Below, one piece after another: positions 1-7,603 of a stretch of 64,000 nt of DNA. Made by a program: the position numbers and the translations under genes. Source of the stretch: Pseudomonas gingeri (GTDB taxonomy: Bacteria; Pseudomonadota; Gammaproteobacteria; Pseudomonadales; Pseudomonadaceae); the NCBI RefSeq assembly GCF_013386115.1, contig NZ_JACAOR010000010.1, positions 1 through 64,000 on the forward strand. The letters are read 5' to 3'. The notes under the pieces were generated by a model. The model was not told the DNA's origin, made no database searches, and saw only the letters and a list, made by a program, of their open reading frames with translations. Every line of letters begins with the position of its first letter. The first letter of the stretch is position 1.

Positions 1-634
1 ACTGGTCGATATTGTTGGCGTTGAGCCCGGCGCCTTCGATGGACACGCTGCCCTGGTCGACCTGATAACCCGACACCTGGCCGTTGCTGATCACCGGTTT
101 ACCGGTGGTCAGGGTCGCCTGCGGCGTGTTGATAAAGCCGCAGCCACTGCAACTGATGCCGTAAGGGTTGGCGACGATCACATGGGCCGACTGCCCCGCC
201 ACTTCGGTGTAGCCACGCAACTGGCTGGGGCTACCGCCGTTGACTTCGTTGAGGATGGTGGTGGCGGCACGGCCGTTGAGGTTGCTGTTGCCGAGGATGA
301 TGCCGCCCAGTTGGGTGGACTGGGTCCGGGCCGTGGCGTTGTTGAGGATGACGCCGTTGGCCCCGACGTTGTAGTCGTGGAACTGGTTATGGGACAGGCC
401 GCTGCCGTTGGGCGCGGCGATATTGACGATGGGCACGCCATTGCCCGCCTGACCGAGCGTGGTTCCCGGCGCGCTGACCACGATACCGTCCGCCTGGGCC
501 CACAGCGGCTGCCAGAACATCACGTTCGCCAACAGGAACGCCATGCCGCGCTTGGGCAGTCCCAGGAAGTGCCCGCGGGTTTTCAGGGCAGCAGAAGGTT
601 GGCGCGCAAGGAAGGCGAAGTGGCGAACGTCCAT
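1..634 (-). CDS. Two-partner secretion exoprotein (TpsA), N-terminal part
   Basis: Partial gene: 211 codons are visible and the rest lies beyond the left edge. The N-terminus starts MDVRHFAFLARQP and carries an extended signal-type region ending near FWQPLWAQA. A filamentous-haemagglutinin secretion (TPS) domain follows, with the motifs NEVNGGSPSQLRGYTEV and VANPYGISCSGCGFINTP, including the NPYGI signature and paired cysteines common in Pseudomonas TpsA proteins. The TPS domain is the part recognised by the TpsB pore for export. The start is chosen because it begins the recognisable signal region; I see no strong ribosome site before it. It lies 33 bases downstream of tpsB, so the two are probably one operon. 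The cargo (adhesin, haemolysin or contact-dependent toxin) cannot be told because the C-terminus is missing. Confidence 0.85.
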   Translation of the reverse strand, partial: MDVRHFAFLARQPSAALKTRGHFLGLPKRGMAFLLANVMFWQPLWAQADGIVVSAPGTTLGQAGNGVPIVNIAAPNGSGLSHNQFHDYNVGANGVILNNATARTQSTQLGGIILGNSNLNGRAATTILNEVNGGSPSQLRGYTEVAGQSAHVIVANPYGISCSGCGFINTPQATLTTGKPVISNGQVSGYQVDQGSVSIEGAGLNANNIDQ

Positions 635-667
635 GTCAGAAAATCTCGAATCAGATACAGCGGAAAA

Positions 668-2374
668 TTAAAGGAAGAAATCCAGGCGGAAGTAGATCGG
701 CGCTTCACGCTCAGTGATCGGCCCCGGTCTTTCCAGGGAATGGGCAAAGGTCACGGTGGCCGCCACGTGTTGCCCGCGGGCAAACAGTTCCAGCGAGTCG
801 CTGGTCATGCGCCCGTGCTGCTCGGCGTTGTAGCGGTCGCGACGGATCACGCCCTGGTCGTAGCCGAGGCTGGTGCCATACTCGGCGAACACCGGACGCA
901 TCCAGTCCAGGGTCACCGGCCGTGTCCAGCGCAGGTCGTTGCGCCAGTAACCGCCGCTGTCGCCGGACAGGGTCTGGTCCTTGTAGCCGCGAATCGACGA
1001 CTGTCCGCCCAGGCTCATGCGCTGCGAGCTGAACAGCACGTCTTCGCTGCGCTGGCCGGTCATCAGGCTGCTGAAGCTGAAGGACTCGCCCCACAGCTTG
1101 AATGGCTGCAGGTAGCTCAGCGTCGCGGTGTATTTGCGGTAGCGGGCATCGGCCTGGCCCGGTTTCGGGTCGTGATTGCCCTGGGCATCGAACGCACCGA
1201 TGCCGTCCTGCATGCCCAGATCGACGTTGACGAACGCCCCGCCGATCCGCCGGCCGTGGTTGATGCCGAACTGGGCTTCGCTGATGCGGTTGCTGCTGAC
1301 ATCCAGCTTGCTGTCTTCGATAAAGTTGTTGGTGCGCAGGTAGGACACGCCGGTATTGAGTGAAGTCTTGCTCAGGGCATCGCGGTAGATGACCCGCTCC
1401 AGTTTCAACTGATGGTTCTGGCTGTCGCCGGTCTGCTTGAAATCGAAGCCACTGGCCTTGGCCAGCGAGCGGTATTCACTCTCGCTGTAGGTGTAGCTGA
1501 GGTTCCACCAGCCGAACGGCAGGTTGTAATACAGCATCGCATTGCGCGAGGTTTTCTGGTGATCGCTGAGGGCATCATGGCCGCCGCGCAGGGACAGCTG
1601 GTCGGCCAATCCCAGGGGGCTGTCCCAGTCGAGGCTGGTGCCCCACTGCTGTTCGCCGGTGCTGCGCTGGCCGTCGTTGTGCCGGGCCAGCCCGACCCGC
1701 CAGGGTTTCTGCGGAGTGTTCTTGACCAGCACTTCGCTGCCGCCGACCTCCTTGCCCGGGGCCAGCTCCATCTGCGCCTGGTTCGACGGCAGGCGATTCA
1801 ACTGGTCGACCATCTGCTCGATTTCCCGCAGGTTCAGCAGATCCCCCGGCTTGCCGGGAAAAGTCATTGCCAACTGGCGGTCGGAAATACCACTGCCCTC
1901 GTCCCCCTTCAAGCCTTCGAGCCGACCTTCGACCACCAGCACCTTGAGGTTGCCGCTGGACAGGTCCTGCTGCGGCAGATAGGCACGGCTGGTGACCAGG
2001 CCTTTCTCGATATAGTGGTCGGTGATGACCTTGAGCAACTCGTTGAGCTGCGGCACACCCAGGCACTGGCCGATGTAAGGCTTTAACAGACGCTCGCGCT
2101 CGGCCTCGGACAGCGAGTCGGCGCCCTTGAGTTCGATGGTCTTGATCGGGAAGCAGCGGGTGTCGACCGGAGTCGTCGGCGCCACGGGGGCCGCGGCTTT
2201 GCCGGGCAGGTCCTTGAGCTCTTCGAGACGGCGGCGCTGTTCTTCGAGGAGGCGATCCTGGCGATCGCGGATCAGGTCGGTGACCCCGGGGTTATCAGCA
2301 GCATGAGCGGTATTCAGGGCAGAAACACACAGCAACGCAGCGCACAGCCTCGTCCCGAAGGCGAGTGGAGACAT
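668..2374 (-). CDS. TpsB/ShlB/FhaC-family outer-membrane transporter
   Basis: 568 residues, normal length for the family. A signal peptide ends at NTAHA-AD (about residue 25). Next come a charged coiled stretch (residues 33-58, RDRQDRLLEEQRRRLEELKD), POTRA-type domains (about 70-230) and a 16-strand-type beta barrel to the end. The family hallmark in loop L6 appears as SIRGYKDQ (VRGYR variant), and the last residue is a hydrophobic Leu after FF, typical of barrels inserted by BAM. It exports the adjacent TpsA protein across the outer membrane without energy input. A GAGGGA ribosome site precedes the ATG. Confidence 0.93.
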   Translation of the reverse strand: MSPLAFGTRLCAALLCVSALNTAHAADNPGVTDLIRDRQDRLLEEQRRRLEELKDLPGKAAAPVAPTTPVDTRCFPIKTIELKGADSLSEAERERLLKPYIGQCLGVPQLNELLKVITDHYIEKGLVTSRAYLPQQDLSSGNLKVLVVEGRLEGLKGDEGSGISDRQLAMTFPGKPGDLLNLREIEQMVDQLNRLPSNQAQMELAPGKEVGGSEVLVKNTPQKPWRVGLARHNDGQRSTGEQQWGTSLDWDSPLGLADQLSLRGGHDALSDHQKTSRNAMLYYNLPFGWWNLSYTYSESEYRSLAKASGFDFKQTGDSQNHQLKLERVIYRDALSKTSLNTGVSYLRTNNFIEDSKLDVSSNRISEAQFGINHGRRIGGAFVNVDLGMQDGIGAFDAQGNHDPKPGQADARYRKYTATLSYLQPFKLWGESFSFSSLMTGQRSEDVLFSSQRMSLGGQSSIRGYKDQTLSGDSGGYWRNDLRWTRPVTLDWMRPVFAEYGTSLGYDQGVIRRDRYNAEQHGRMTSDSLELFARGQHVAATVTFAHSLERPGPITEREAPIYFRLDFFL

Positions 2375-2417
2375 GATCGATCCCTCGAAATACAGCTGAT
2401 ATCAAAATAATGGCGCG

Positions 2418-2446
2418 ATGGTAGAGAGACGACTCTATGGCGTCAA
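2418..2446 (-). promoter_or_regulatory. Candidate sigma-70 promoter for the tpsB-tpsA operon
   Basis: Read on the minus strand, TTGACG (-35, 2441-2446) and TACCAT (-10, 2418-2423) are separated by exactly 17 bases and lie about 45 bases upstream of the tpsB start. The -35 matches consensus at 5 of 6 positions and the -10 at 4 of 6. No transcript data support it. Confidence 0.45.
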
Positions 2447-2484
2447 CAAATGTAGCTATTTATTTCAGTCTCGATACGGACGTG

Positions 2485-2518
2485 AAAAAGCATCCGTTCC
2501 AGTCGAAACGGATGCTTT
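2485..2518 (-). terminator. Rho-independent terminator of the 2531-3058 gene
   Basis: AAAGCATCCGTT (2487-2498) pairs with AACGGATGCTTT (2507-2518) around an 8-base loop. On the minus strand the stem is followed by a U run from the A tract at 2485-2489. It lies 12 bases past the stop codon, so transcription of the downstream tpsB-tpsA operon probably starts separately. Confidence 0.8.
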
Positions 2519-2530
2519 CTGGCAGGTTGA

Positions 2531-3058
2531 TCAGGCCCTGGTATTGACCGTCACGGCAGCTCCGGTGCTGCCGAACTGCTGCAGGTTCTGCAGGACGTTG
2601 ATGGCTTTCTTGTAGGCAGGGACCATGTAGTTGGAATACTGGTCGTTCTTCAGGTTGCGATCCTGGATGGTGTTGATCTGCGTGGCGAAATACTCCAGGG
2701 CATTGAAGTTGTCGTCCGGCTTCGTCTGCGCCCCGAACTTGTCGAAATCCTCACCGGCATTGAGCATCAGGCTCGCCGTGAAGGTATCGATCAGGCCGTT
2801 ATCCTTCAGGAACGTACTGATCTTGCCCAACTGCGTGGGGCTCACCTGCTCCGGATTGAAGTCCTTGAACCTCGGCCGCAGCTTGGCACTGGCCATCTTG
2901 CCGGTGTCGAGCGCCAACGGATCCTTGCCGATCGTCTGCAACAACTGCTTGGCCTTGTCGCTCTGGATAGTCGACTTCTGTGCTGGACTGGCAGCATCCG
3001 GAACGAAGATCCTCAGCCCCGCCGCCGTGGCCCAGGCCCCCACCGCGCCCATGCTCAT
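2531..3058 (-). CDS. Protein of unknown function, tandem paralogue 1
   Basis: 175 residues starting MSMGAVGAWATAAGLRIF; I do not recognise the family. There is no signal peptide or membrane segment. The middle and end are predicted mostly helical (STFLKDNGLIDTFTASLML, ALEYFATQINTIQDRNLK), with a small-residue C-terminus FGSTGAAVTVNT. By eye it differs from the next gene upstream (3426-3950) at about 23 of 175 positions, so it is a recent tandem duplicate. GGGGAGG lies 7-8 bases before the ATG. It has its own upstream control region and terminator, so it is a single-gene unit placed just upstream of the two-partner secretion pair. Whether it is linked to that system is unknown. Confidence 0.8.
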   Translation of the reverse strand: MSMGAVGAWATAAGLRIFVPDAASPAQKSTIQSDKAKQLLQTIGKDPLALDTGKMASAKLRPRFKDFNPEQVSPTQLGKISTFLKDNGLIDTFTASLMLNAGEDFDKFGAQTKPDDNFNALEYFATQINTIQDRNLKNDQYSNYMVPAYKKAINVLQNLQQFGSTGAAVTVNTRA

Positions 3059-3198
3059 GACTGACCTCCCCGGCCCAGGCGCGTGAAAATCCGACCATGC
3101 TGCTGACGTGCGGTGGAGACGACCATGGAAAGTATCCCTGAACGATTGGATTTAGGCGCCCGGCGTCCCGATCGGATCAGCGTGGCGGCGGCTTATAT

Positions 3199-3247
3199 TT
3201 CAATTGACCTATAATTTACCTACACAGTATTACATTTAGTTACATTT
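3199..3247 (-). promoter_or_regulatory. Direct-repeat regulatory element upstream of paralogue 1
   Basis: Read on the minus strand, TGTA-type half-sites (TGTAAC, TGTAAT, TGTAGG, then a degenerate TTATAGG) recur every 10-11 bases, i.e. once per helical turn. The stretch at 3199-3237 aligns without gaps to 4093-4131 upstream of paralogue 2. A TATAAG that could serve as -10 lies just downstream on the minus strand. Helical-turn direct repeats next to a -10 fit an OmpR/PhoB-type response-regulator site; the regulator is not identifiable from sequence. Confidence 0.5.
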
Positions 3248-3384
3248 AAACAGCCATGTCATCAACGTCGCCATGAAGGCGCGCGCGACCGAGCCGCCCA
3301 GGAAAGTTGGGCACAAGATGGGTGTCGATCAGGCGGGAAAGGTCGGGCGAGTCGCAGCAAGAGGGCGGCGCGAAGACCGCGAAA

Positions 3385-3409
3385 CACCCGCTCCAATCCG
3401 AAACGGGTG
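3385..3409 (-). terminator. Weak terminator of the 3426-3950 gene
   Basis: CACCCG (3385-3390) pairs with CGGGTG (3404-3409); on the minus strand the stem is followed by UUUC. It occupies the same place as the stronger hairpin after the other paralogue but its sequence differs. Confidence 0.45.
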
Positions 3410-3425
3410 CTGGCAAGAGCCCTTG

Positions 3426-3950
3426 TCAGGCCTTGGTGTTGACCGTCACGGCAGCGCCGGTGCTGCCGAACTGCTGCAGGTTCTGCAGGACGTTGATGGC
3501 CTTCTTGTAGGCGGGAACCATGTAGTTGGAGTACACGTCCTTCTTCAGGCTGCGATCCTGGATGATGTTGATCTGGGTGGCGAAATACTCCAGGGCGTTG
3601 AACTTGTCGTCCGGTTTTTTCTGCACCCCGAACTTGTCGAACTCCTCGCCGGCATTGAGCATCAGGCTCGCCGTGAAGGTATCGATCAGGCCGTTATCCT
3701 TCAGGAACGTACTGATCTTGCCCAGTTGCGTAGGCGTCACTTGCTCCGGGTTGAAGTCCTTGAACTTCGGTCGCAGCTTGGCGCTGGCCATCTTGATGGT
3801 GTCAATCGCCAGCGGATCCTTGCCGATCGTGCGCAAGAGCTGCTTGGCCTTGTCGCTCTGGATCTTGGACTTTGCTGCCGGAGTGGCATCCTTGACGAAA
3901 ATCTTCAGGCCTGCCGCGGAGGCCCACGACCCTACCGTTCCCATGCTCAT
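3426..3950 (-). CDS. Protein of unknown function, tandem paralogue 2
   Basis: 174 residues starting MSMGTVGSWASAAGLKIF, nearly identical to the 2531-3058 product. Residues from about 70 to the end (QLGKISTFLKDNGLIDTF onward) are almost unchanged, while the N-terminal 30 residues and charged positions vary (for example R to K swaps). A GGGAG ribosome site lies 7 bases before the ATG. No signal peptide, transmembrane segment or known catalytic motif is visible. Conservation of the protein outweighs that of the flanking DNA, which suggests both copies are functional. The role is unknown. Confidence 0.8.
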   Translation of the reverse strand: MSMGTVGSWASAAGLKIFVKDATPAAKSKIQSDKAKQLLRTIGKDPLAIDTIKMASAKLRPKFKDFNPEQVTPTQLGKISTFLKDNGLIDTFTASLMLNAGEEFDKFGVQKKPDDKFNALEYFATQINIIQDRSLKKDVYSNYMVPAYKKAINVLQNLQQFGSTGAAVTVNTKA

Positions 3951-4287
3951 GACCGTACTCCCTGGCTCAGGCGATTGAAAATCTGATCATGCTGGTGACT
4001 TGCTGATGAGGCAGTCATAGGAAACGTCCCTGAACGATAGGTATAAGAACTCCGGATTCTAGTCAGATCGATCTGACGGACAACCGATATTCCAATTCAG
4101 TTACAATTTATCTACATTTCATTACATTAAAATGGCCACCCCCTCGATCAGGCCGCTATCCCTCGCACCAGAGCCTTCCGAACTTCTTGTACGAACGTAC
4201 CTAAAGACCCTCCATACAAAGCCGATAACCTGTCGAAGCCCTGAAAAGCTCACGAACAATAAAAGCCGCTTTGCAAGGACAGGTCCC
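3951..4287. other. Divergent intergenic region between paralogue 2 and the chemoreceptor gene
   Basis: 337 bases. It contains the repeat element at 4093-4131 that serves the minus-strand gene. An in-frame open stretch upstream of the chemoreceptor runs from an ATG at 4132, but it lacks a ribosome site and a transmembrane start and is not taken as coding. Confidence 0.6.
4093..4131 (-). promoter_or_regulatory. Direct-repeat regulatory element upstream of paralogue 2
   Basis: On the minus strand it reads TGTAAT, TGTAGA, TGTAAC at 10-11 base spacing. It aligns without gaps to the element upstream of paralogue 1 (shared blocks CAATT, AATTTA, CTACA and ATTACATT on the plus strand) and sits at the same distance, about 143-181 bases, from the gene start. 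This fits an OmpR-type response-regulator site; the regulator is unknown. Confidence 0.5.
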
Positions 4288-6282
4288 ATGCCCATGTTCC
4301 GTACGATCCAAGCCCGCTACACGCTGTTTCTGGTCCTGTTCATCCTGCTGCTGTTCGTACTGACCGTCGTTGGTATCAGCCAACTGGTCGCGCCGAAACT
4401 GCGGCACACCGAGGAACAGGTGGCACTCAACCGCATTGCCGAAGTGGCGGAACAGATCCAGGGCGAACTGAACAAGGTCCAGGCCCAGCAACGCAGCATC
4501 ACCCAGACCATCCCGCTGCTCGACAGCGATGCCATCGACAAGGTCCTGCCGGGACTGGTGGATCAGTACGGCGAGCTGAAGGTCTTCGGCGGGGGCATCT
4601 GGCCCCTGCCCGGCCAGCGCACCCCGGGGCAGAACAAGCACAGCACCTTCTGGCACCGCGATGCCAACGGCCAGTTGAAGGTCAACACCTTCTGGAACAG
4701 CGCCGAAGCCCCCAACTATTACGACCAGCCCTGGTACAAGGGCGGCATGGCCACCCCGCGCGGCCAGTGCGCCTGGGCCGCGGCCTACAAGGACGACGCC
4801 AGCCAGGAGCCGCGCACCAACTGCGCCATGGCGATCCAGCGCAATGGCGTGCCTTACGGCGTGTCGACCATCGACGTGACCCTGGGCTTCTTCAACGACC
4901 TGGTGGCCCGCAAGGAAAAAGACCTCGGCGCCGAGATGCTGATCGTCGAGGCCGACGGCAAGATCATCAGCAACAGCACCCATATCAACAGCCCAGTGGT
5001 CCTGAAGAACATCAATGACCTGGCGGGCAACTCGCCCTTCGCTGCCCAGGTCAAGGCCGGCCTGCAGGAGCGCGACAACGGCCGGCGCCGGGTCGAGTTC
5101 GATAACGAGGGCGTCGCCAGCACCTTCTTCATGCGCCCCATCGAAGGTTCGCCATGGTTCCTCGCCACTTCGCTGCCGACCCAATCGATCACCGCCCAAC
5201 GCGATGACGTGCTCAAGACCCTCAGCCTGCTGCAGATCCCGATGATCCTGCTGCTGGTGCTGCTGCAGATCTACGCCATCCGCAAGCTGGTGCAACGCAT
5301 GCAGGCGCTCAAGGCCAATATCGATGCCCTGTCCAGCGGCGATGCCGACCTGACCCGGCGCATCACCATCCGCGCCGAAGACGAACTGGGCGCCATCGGC
5401 CATTCGGTGAACCGTTTTATCGTCTACCTGCAGAACATGATCGGCGAAGTCACCCAGGCCACCGGCGACATGGCCGGCAGCCTGGAAAAACTGCAACAGA
5501 CCTCGGCCCACACCAACCAGATCCTGACCCGCCATGCCTCGGAAACCGACCAGACGGTAACCGCCATCACCGAAATGAGCAGCACCGCCGAGACCGTGGC
5601 GCAGAACGCGGCCGAAACCGCCGCCTTCACCCAGCGCGCCAGTGAACACGCCGACCGTTCGCGGGTGGTGGTGGGCGAGGCGTCCGGCAGCGTGATCGCC
5701 TTGATCGACGAAGTGGCCAGTGCCACCCACAAGGTCGAAAGCATGCAACAGGACGCCCAGCGCATTACCGAGATCCTCGGGGTGATCGGGGCCATCGCCG
5801 GACAGACCAACCTGCTCGCGCTGAACGCGGCCATCGAAGCGGCACGCGCCGGGGAACAGGGCCGCGGTTTCGCGGTGGTCGCCGACGAAGTGCGCGCCCT
5901 CGCCGCCCGGACCCAGGCCAGCACCTCGGAAATCAATGAAATGCTGACCCGCCTGACCCAGGGCGTCAGTTCCTCGGTGGCGGCCATGGAAAACACCCAG
6001 GCCAGTTGCCAGTCCGCCGCCGATGCAACGGCTCGGGTCAACTCGGGGCTGGATGAAATGGCCGGCTCCGTCAGCCATATCAACAGCCTGAGCACCCAGA
6101 TCGCCACGGCCGCCGAGCAGCAGAGCGCGGTGACCGAGGAAATCAACCGCAGCATGGTGCAGATCCGCCACATGGTCGAAGAACTGGTGAACAGTGGTCA
6201 TGCCACCGACAGCAACACCCGCAGCCTGCTGGAAGCCAACAACCGCGTCAGCGTACTGATGGGCCGTTTCAAGGTCCGTTGA
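4288..6282 (+). CDS. Methyl-accepting chemotaxis protein with periplasmic dCache domain
   Basis: 664 residues from the ATG at 4288, chosen because AAGGA lies 8 bases upstream and the first transmembrane helix (YTLFLVLFILLLFVLTVVG, about residues 11-29) then begins properly. A large periplasmic dCache-type sensor follows (about 35-305, with NYYDQPWYKGG and STIDVTLGFF). Then come a second helix (about 311-332), HAMP (335-388) and the signalling hairpin, whose tip GQTNLLALNAAIEAARAGEQ is the invariant CheA/CheW contact (about 500-535). No CheR/CheB-binding pentapeptide is seen at the C-terminus. dCache receptors sense amino acids, polyamines or similar small molecules; the ligand cannot be read from this sequence. 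Confidence 0.93.
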   Translation: MPMFRTIQARYTLFLVLFILLLFVLTVVGISQLVAPKLRHTEEQVALNRIAEVAEQIQGELNKVQAQQRSITQTIPLLDSDAIDKVLPGLVDQYGELKVFGGGIWPLPGQRTPGQNKHSTFWHRDANGQLKVNTFWNSAEAPNYYDQPWYKGGMATPRGQCAWAAAYKDDASQEPRTNCAMAIQRNGVPYGVSTIDVTLGFFNDLVARKEKDLGAEMLIVEADGKIISNSTHINSPVVLKNINDLAGNSPFAAQVKAGLQERDNGRRRVEFDNEGVASTFFMRPIEGSPWFLATSLPTQSITAQRDDVLKTLSLLQIPMILLLVLLQIYAIRKLVQRMQALKANIDALSSGDADLTRRITIRAEDELGAIGHSVNRFIVYLQNMIGEVTQATGDMAGSLEKLQQTSAHTNQILTRHASETDQTVTAITEMSSTAETVAQNAAETAAFTQRASEHADRSRVVVGEASGSVIALIDEVASATHKVESMQQDAQRITEILGVIGAIAGQTNLLALNAAIEAARAGEQGRGFAVVADEVRALAARTQASTSEINEMLTRLTQGVSSSVAAMENTQASCQSAADATARVNSGLDEMAGSVSHINSLSTQIATAAEQQSAVTEEINRSMVQIRHMVEELVNSGHATDSNTRSLLEANNRVSVLMGRFKVR

Positions 6283-6296
6283 ACCGCGCACTGCCC

Positions 6297-6325
6297 TGCT
6301 CCCCCGTGCCCCGCACGGGGGAGCA
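6297..6325 (+). terminator. Strong hairpin after the chemoreceptor gene
   Basis: A perfect 13-base stem, TGCTCCCCCGTGC (6297-6309) with GCACGGGGGAGCA (6313-6325), has a 3-base loop and lies 15 bases past the stop. There is no T run after it, so it may act as an RNA-stabilising or Rho-assisted end rather than a classic intrinsic terminator. Confidence 0.65.
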
Positions 6326-6420
6326 TCGATTGATTGTCACCCAAACGGGTGGAATCACCCGGCATCGCCTATGCTGACTCCTGCTTCGCCCTCCAAACAA
6401 GGAATGCAGCAGGAGTCGAC

Positions 6421-6885
6421 ATGGAACAGCCCTCTTTCCAGACTTACGCCAAGACCCTGAGCAACGAGATCTATATAGAAGCCGATATTGCGATGCTCTA
6501 CGCCTACGTGACGCAGCCGGACCGCTGGCATGAGTGGCACCCGACCTCCGTCAGCGCCGAGACCGGCATCCGCGGCTCGCTGCCCAAGGATCACCGTTTC
6601 ACCGAAGTCATCGACCTGCTGGGACTGCGGGTCGACATGAACTACCGCGTGGTCCTGGCCGACCCGCCCCATGCCTTCAAGACCGCCTTCACCTCCGCCG
6701 TCGTCGACGGCTGCATCCAGTACCAGTTGCAGCGCCAGGGGCGAGGCACGCATTTCACCCGCACCCTGCAGTACATCACCGAACTCAACCTGAATGGATT
6801 GCAGGGCCGCATGATCGACCTCTCGACCCAGGCCATGCACAACCTCAAGCGCGTGATGGAAACCTCGCCACACACCCTCGCCTGA
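6421..6885 (+). CDS. SRPBCC-family (START-like) ligand-binding fold protein
   Basis: 154 residues from the ATG at 6421, where AGGAG (6411-6415) sits 5 bases upstream. The sequence has the polyketide-cyclase/START-like pattern: an opening helix-strand (YIEADIAMLYAYVTQPDRWHEWHP), curved beta strands in the middle and a long C-terminal helix (MIDLSTQAMHNLKRVMETS). There is no signal peptide. Such proteins bind hydrophobic ligands or act as small cyclases; nothing shows the ligand. It is probably transcribed on its own. Confidence 0.75.
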   Translation: MEQPSFQTYAKTLSNEIYIEADIAMLYAYVTQPDRWHEWHPTSVSAETGIRGSLPKDHRFTEVIDLLGLRVDMNYRVVLADPPHAFKTAFTSAVVDGCIQYQLQRQGRGTHFTRTLQYITELNLNGLQGRMIDLSTQAMHNLKRVMETSPHTLA

Positions 6886-7049
6886 CAAATTCGTCATCTG
6901 TCCCTCAGGTTGCCGACAGCCACGACGGTGCACCCTGGCTGCCCGTCGTCGCCCGCCACAAGACTGTTTCAGACTGTTTCGCAAGCCGGACAACACGGTG
7001 TTATCGGCGAGAATACCCGGCCTCTCACTTCGCATCCCAGGACGTCCCC

Positions 7050-7496
7050 ATGAAAAACTCCTTGCGCCTGGCCGCCCTGTCGGCCCTGTTCATCAGCAGC
7101 CTGGCCCAGGCTGGCGAACCGCTGTCCATCGATGTACACCGCGACGCCAGTTGCGGTTGCTGCAAAGCCTGGATCGCCCACCTGCAAGCCAATGGCTTCA
7201 AGGTCAACGACCATGTCGAAGCGGACATGAGCGCCGTGAAACAACGCCTGGGCGTGGCGCCACGGCTCGCCTCCTGTCACACGGCGGTGATCGATGGCAA
7301 GTTCGTCGAGGGCCACGTCCCGGCCGAGCAGATCATTGCCCTGAGCAAGCGCGCCGACCTGCGGGGCATCGCGGTACCGGGCATGCCCCTGGGCTCCCCC
7401 GGCATGGAAATGGGTGATCGCCAGGACGCCTTCCAGGTGATCGGCCTGACCAAGTACGGTACCGACCAGGTGATCGCCGACTACCCGGCCCGATAA
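7050..7496 (+). CDS. DUF411 (putative metal-binding) exported protein
   Basis: 148 residues from the ATG at 7050. A signal peptide (KNSLRLAALSALFISSLAQA-GE) is followed by the DUF411 pattern: RDASCGCCKAW (three cysteines, likely metal ligands), APRLASCHTAVIDG, EGHVPAEQI and the Met-rich PGMPLGSPGMEMG. Family members are often found with copper-handling genes and are thought to bind copper in the periplasm. No copper genes lie nearby here, so the role in metal handling is inferred from motifs only. Confidence 0.85.
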   Translation: MKNSLRLAALSALFISSLAQAGEPLSIDVHRDASCGCCKAWIAHLQANGFKVNDHVEADMSAVKQRLGVAPRLASCHTAVIDGKFVEGHVPAEQIIALSKRADLRGIAVPGMPLGSPGMEMGDRQDAFQVIGLTKYGTDQVIADYPAR

Positions 7497-7603
7497 TCCG
7501 CGGGCCCTGGCACGGGGCCTGGCGCACGAAGGAGGCGCGCCCGTTAATCCAGGGTTAATCGCGCCTGAGCAGCATCGGGGGCAGATTCTTCCGGAGGTCC
7601 CGC

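Larger units (their letters stand above)
3059..3425. other. Intergenic region between the two tandem paralogues
   Basis: 367 bases without a gene. It holds the 5' region of the 2531-3058 gene, including the repeat-rich element at 3199-3247, and the weak terminator hairpin of the upstream copy at 3385-3409. Much of the first 180 bases resembles the region upstream of the other copy, so the duplication included the control region. Confidence 0.7.

Noticed and set aside
4201..6291. A 696-codon open frame antisense to the chemoreceptor gene
   Set aside because: His/Asp/Gly/Gln-rich translation typical of the reverse frame of a GC-rich gene; no start signals or known domain, and the sense frame is a clear chemoreceptor.
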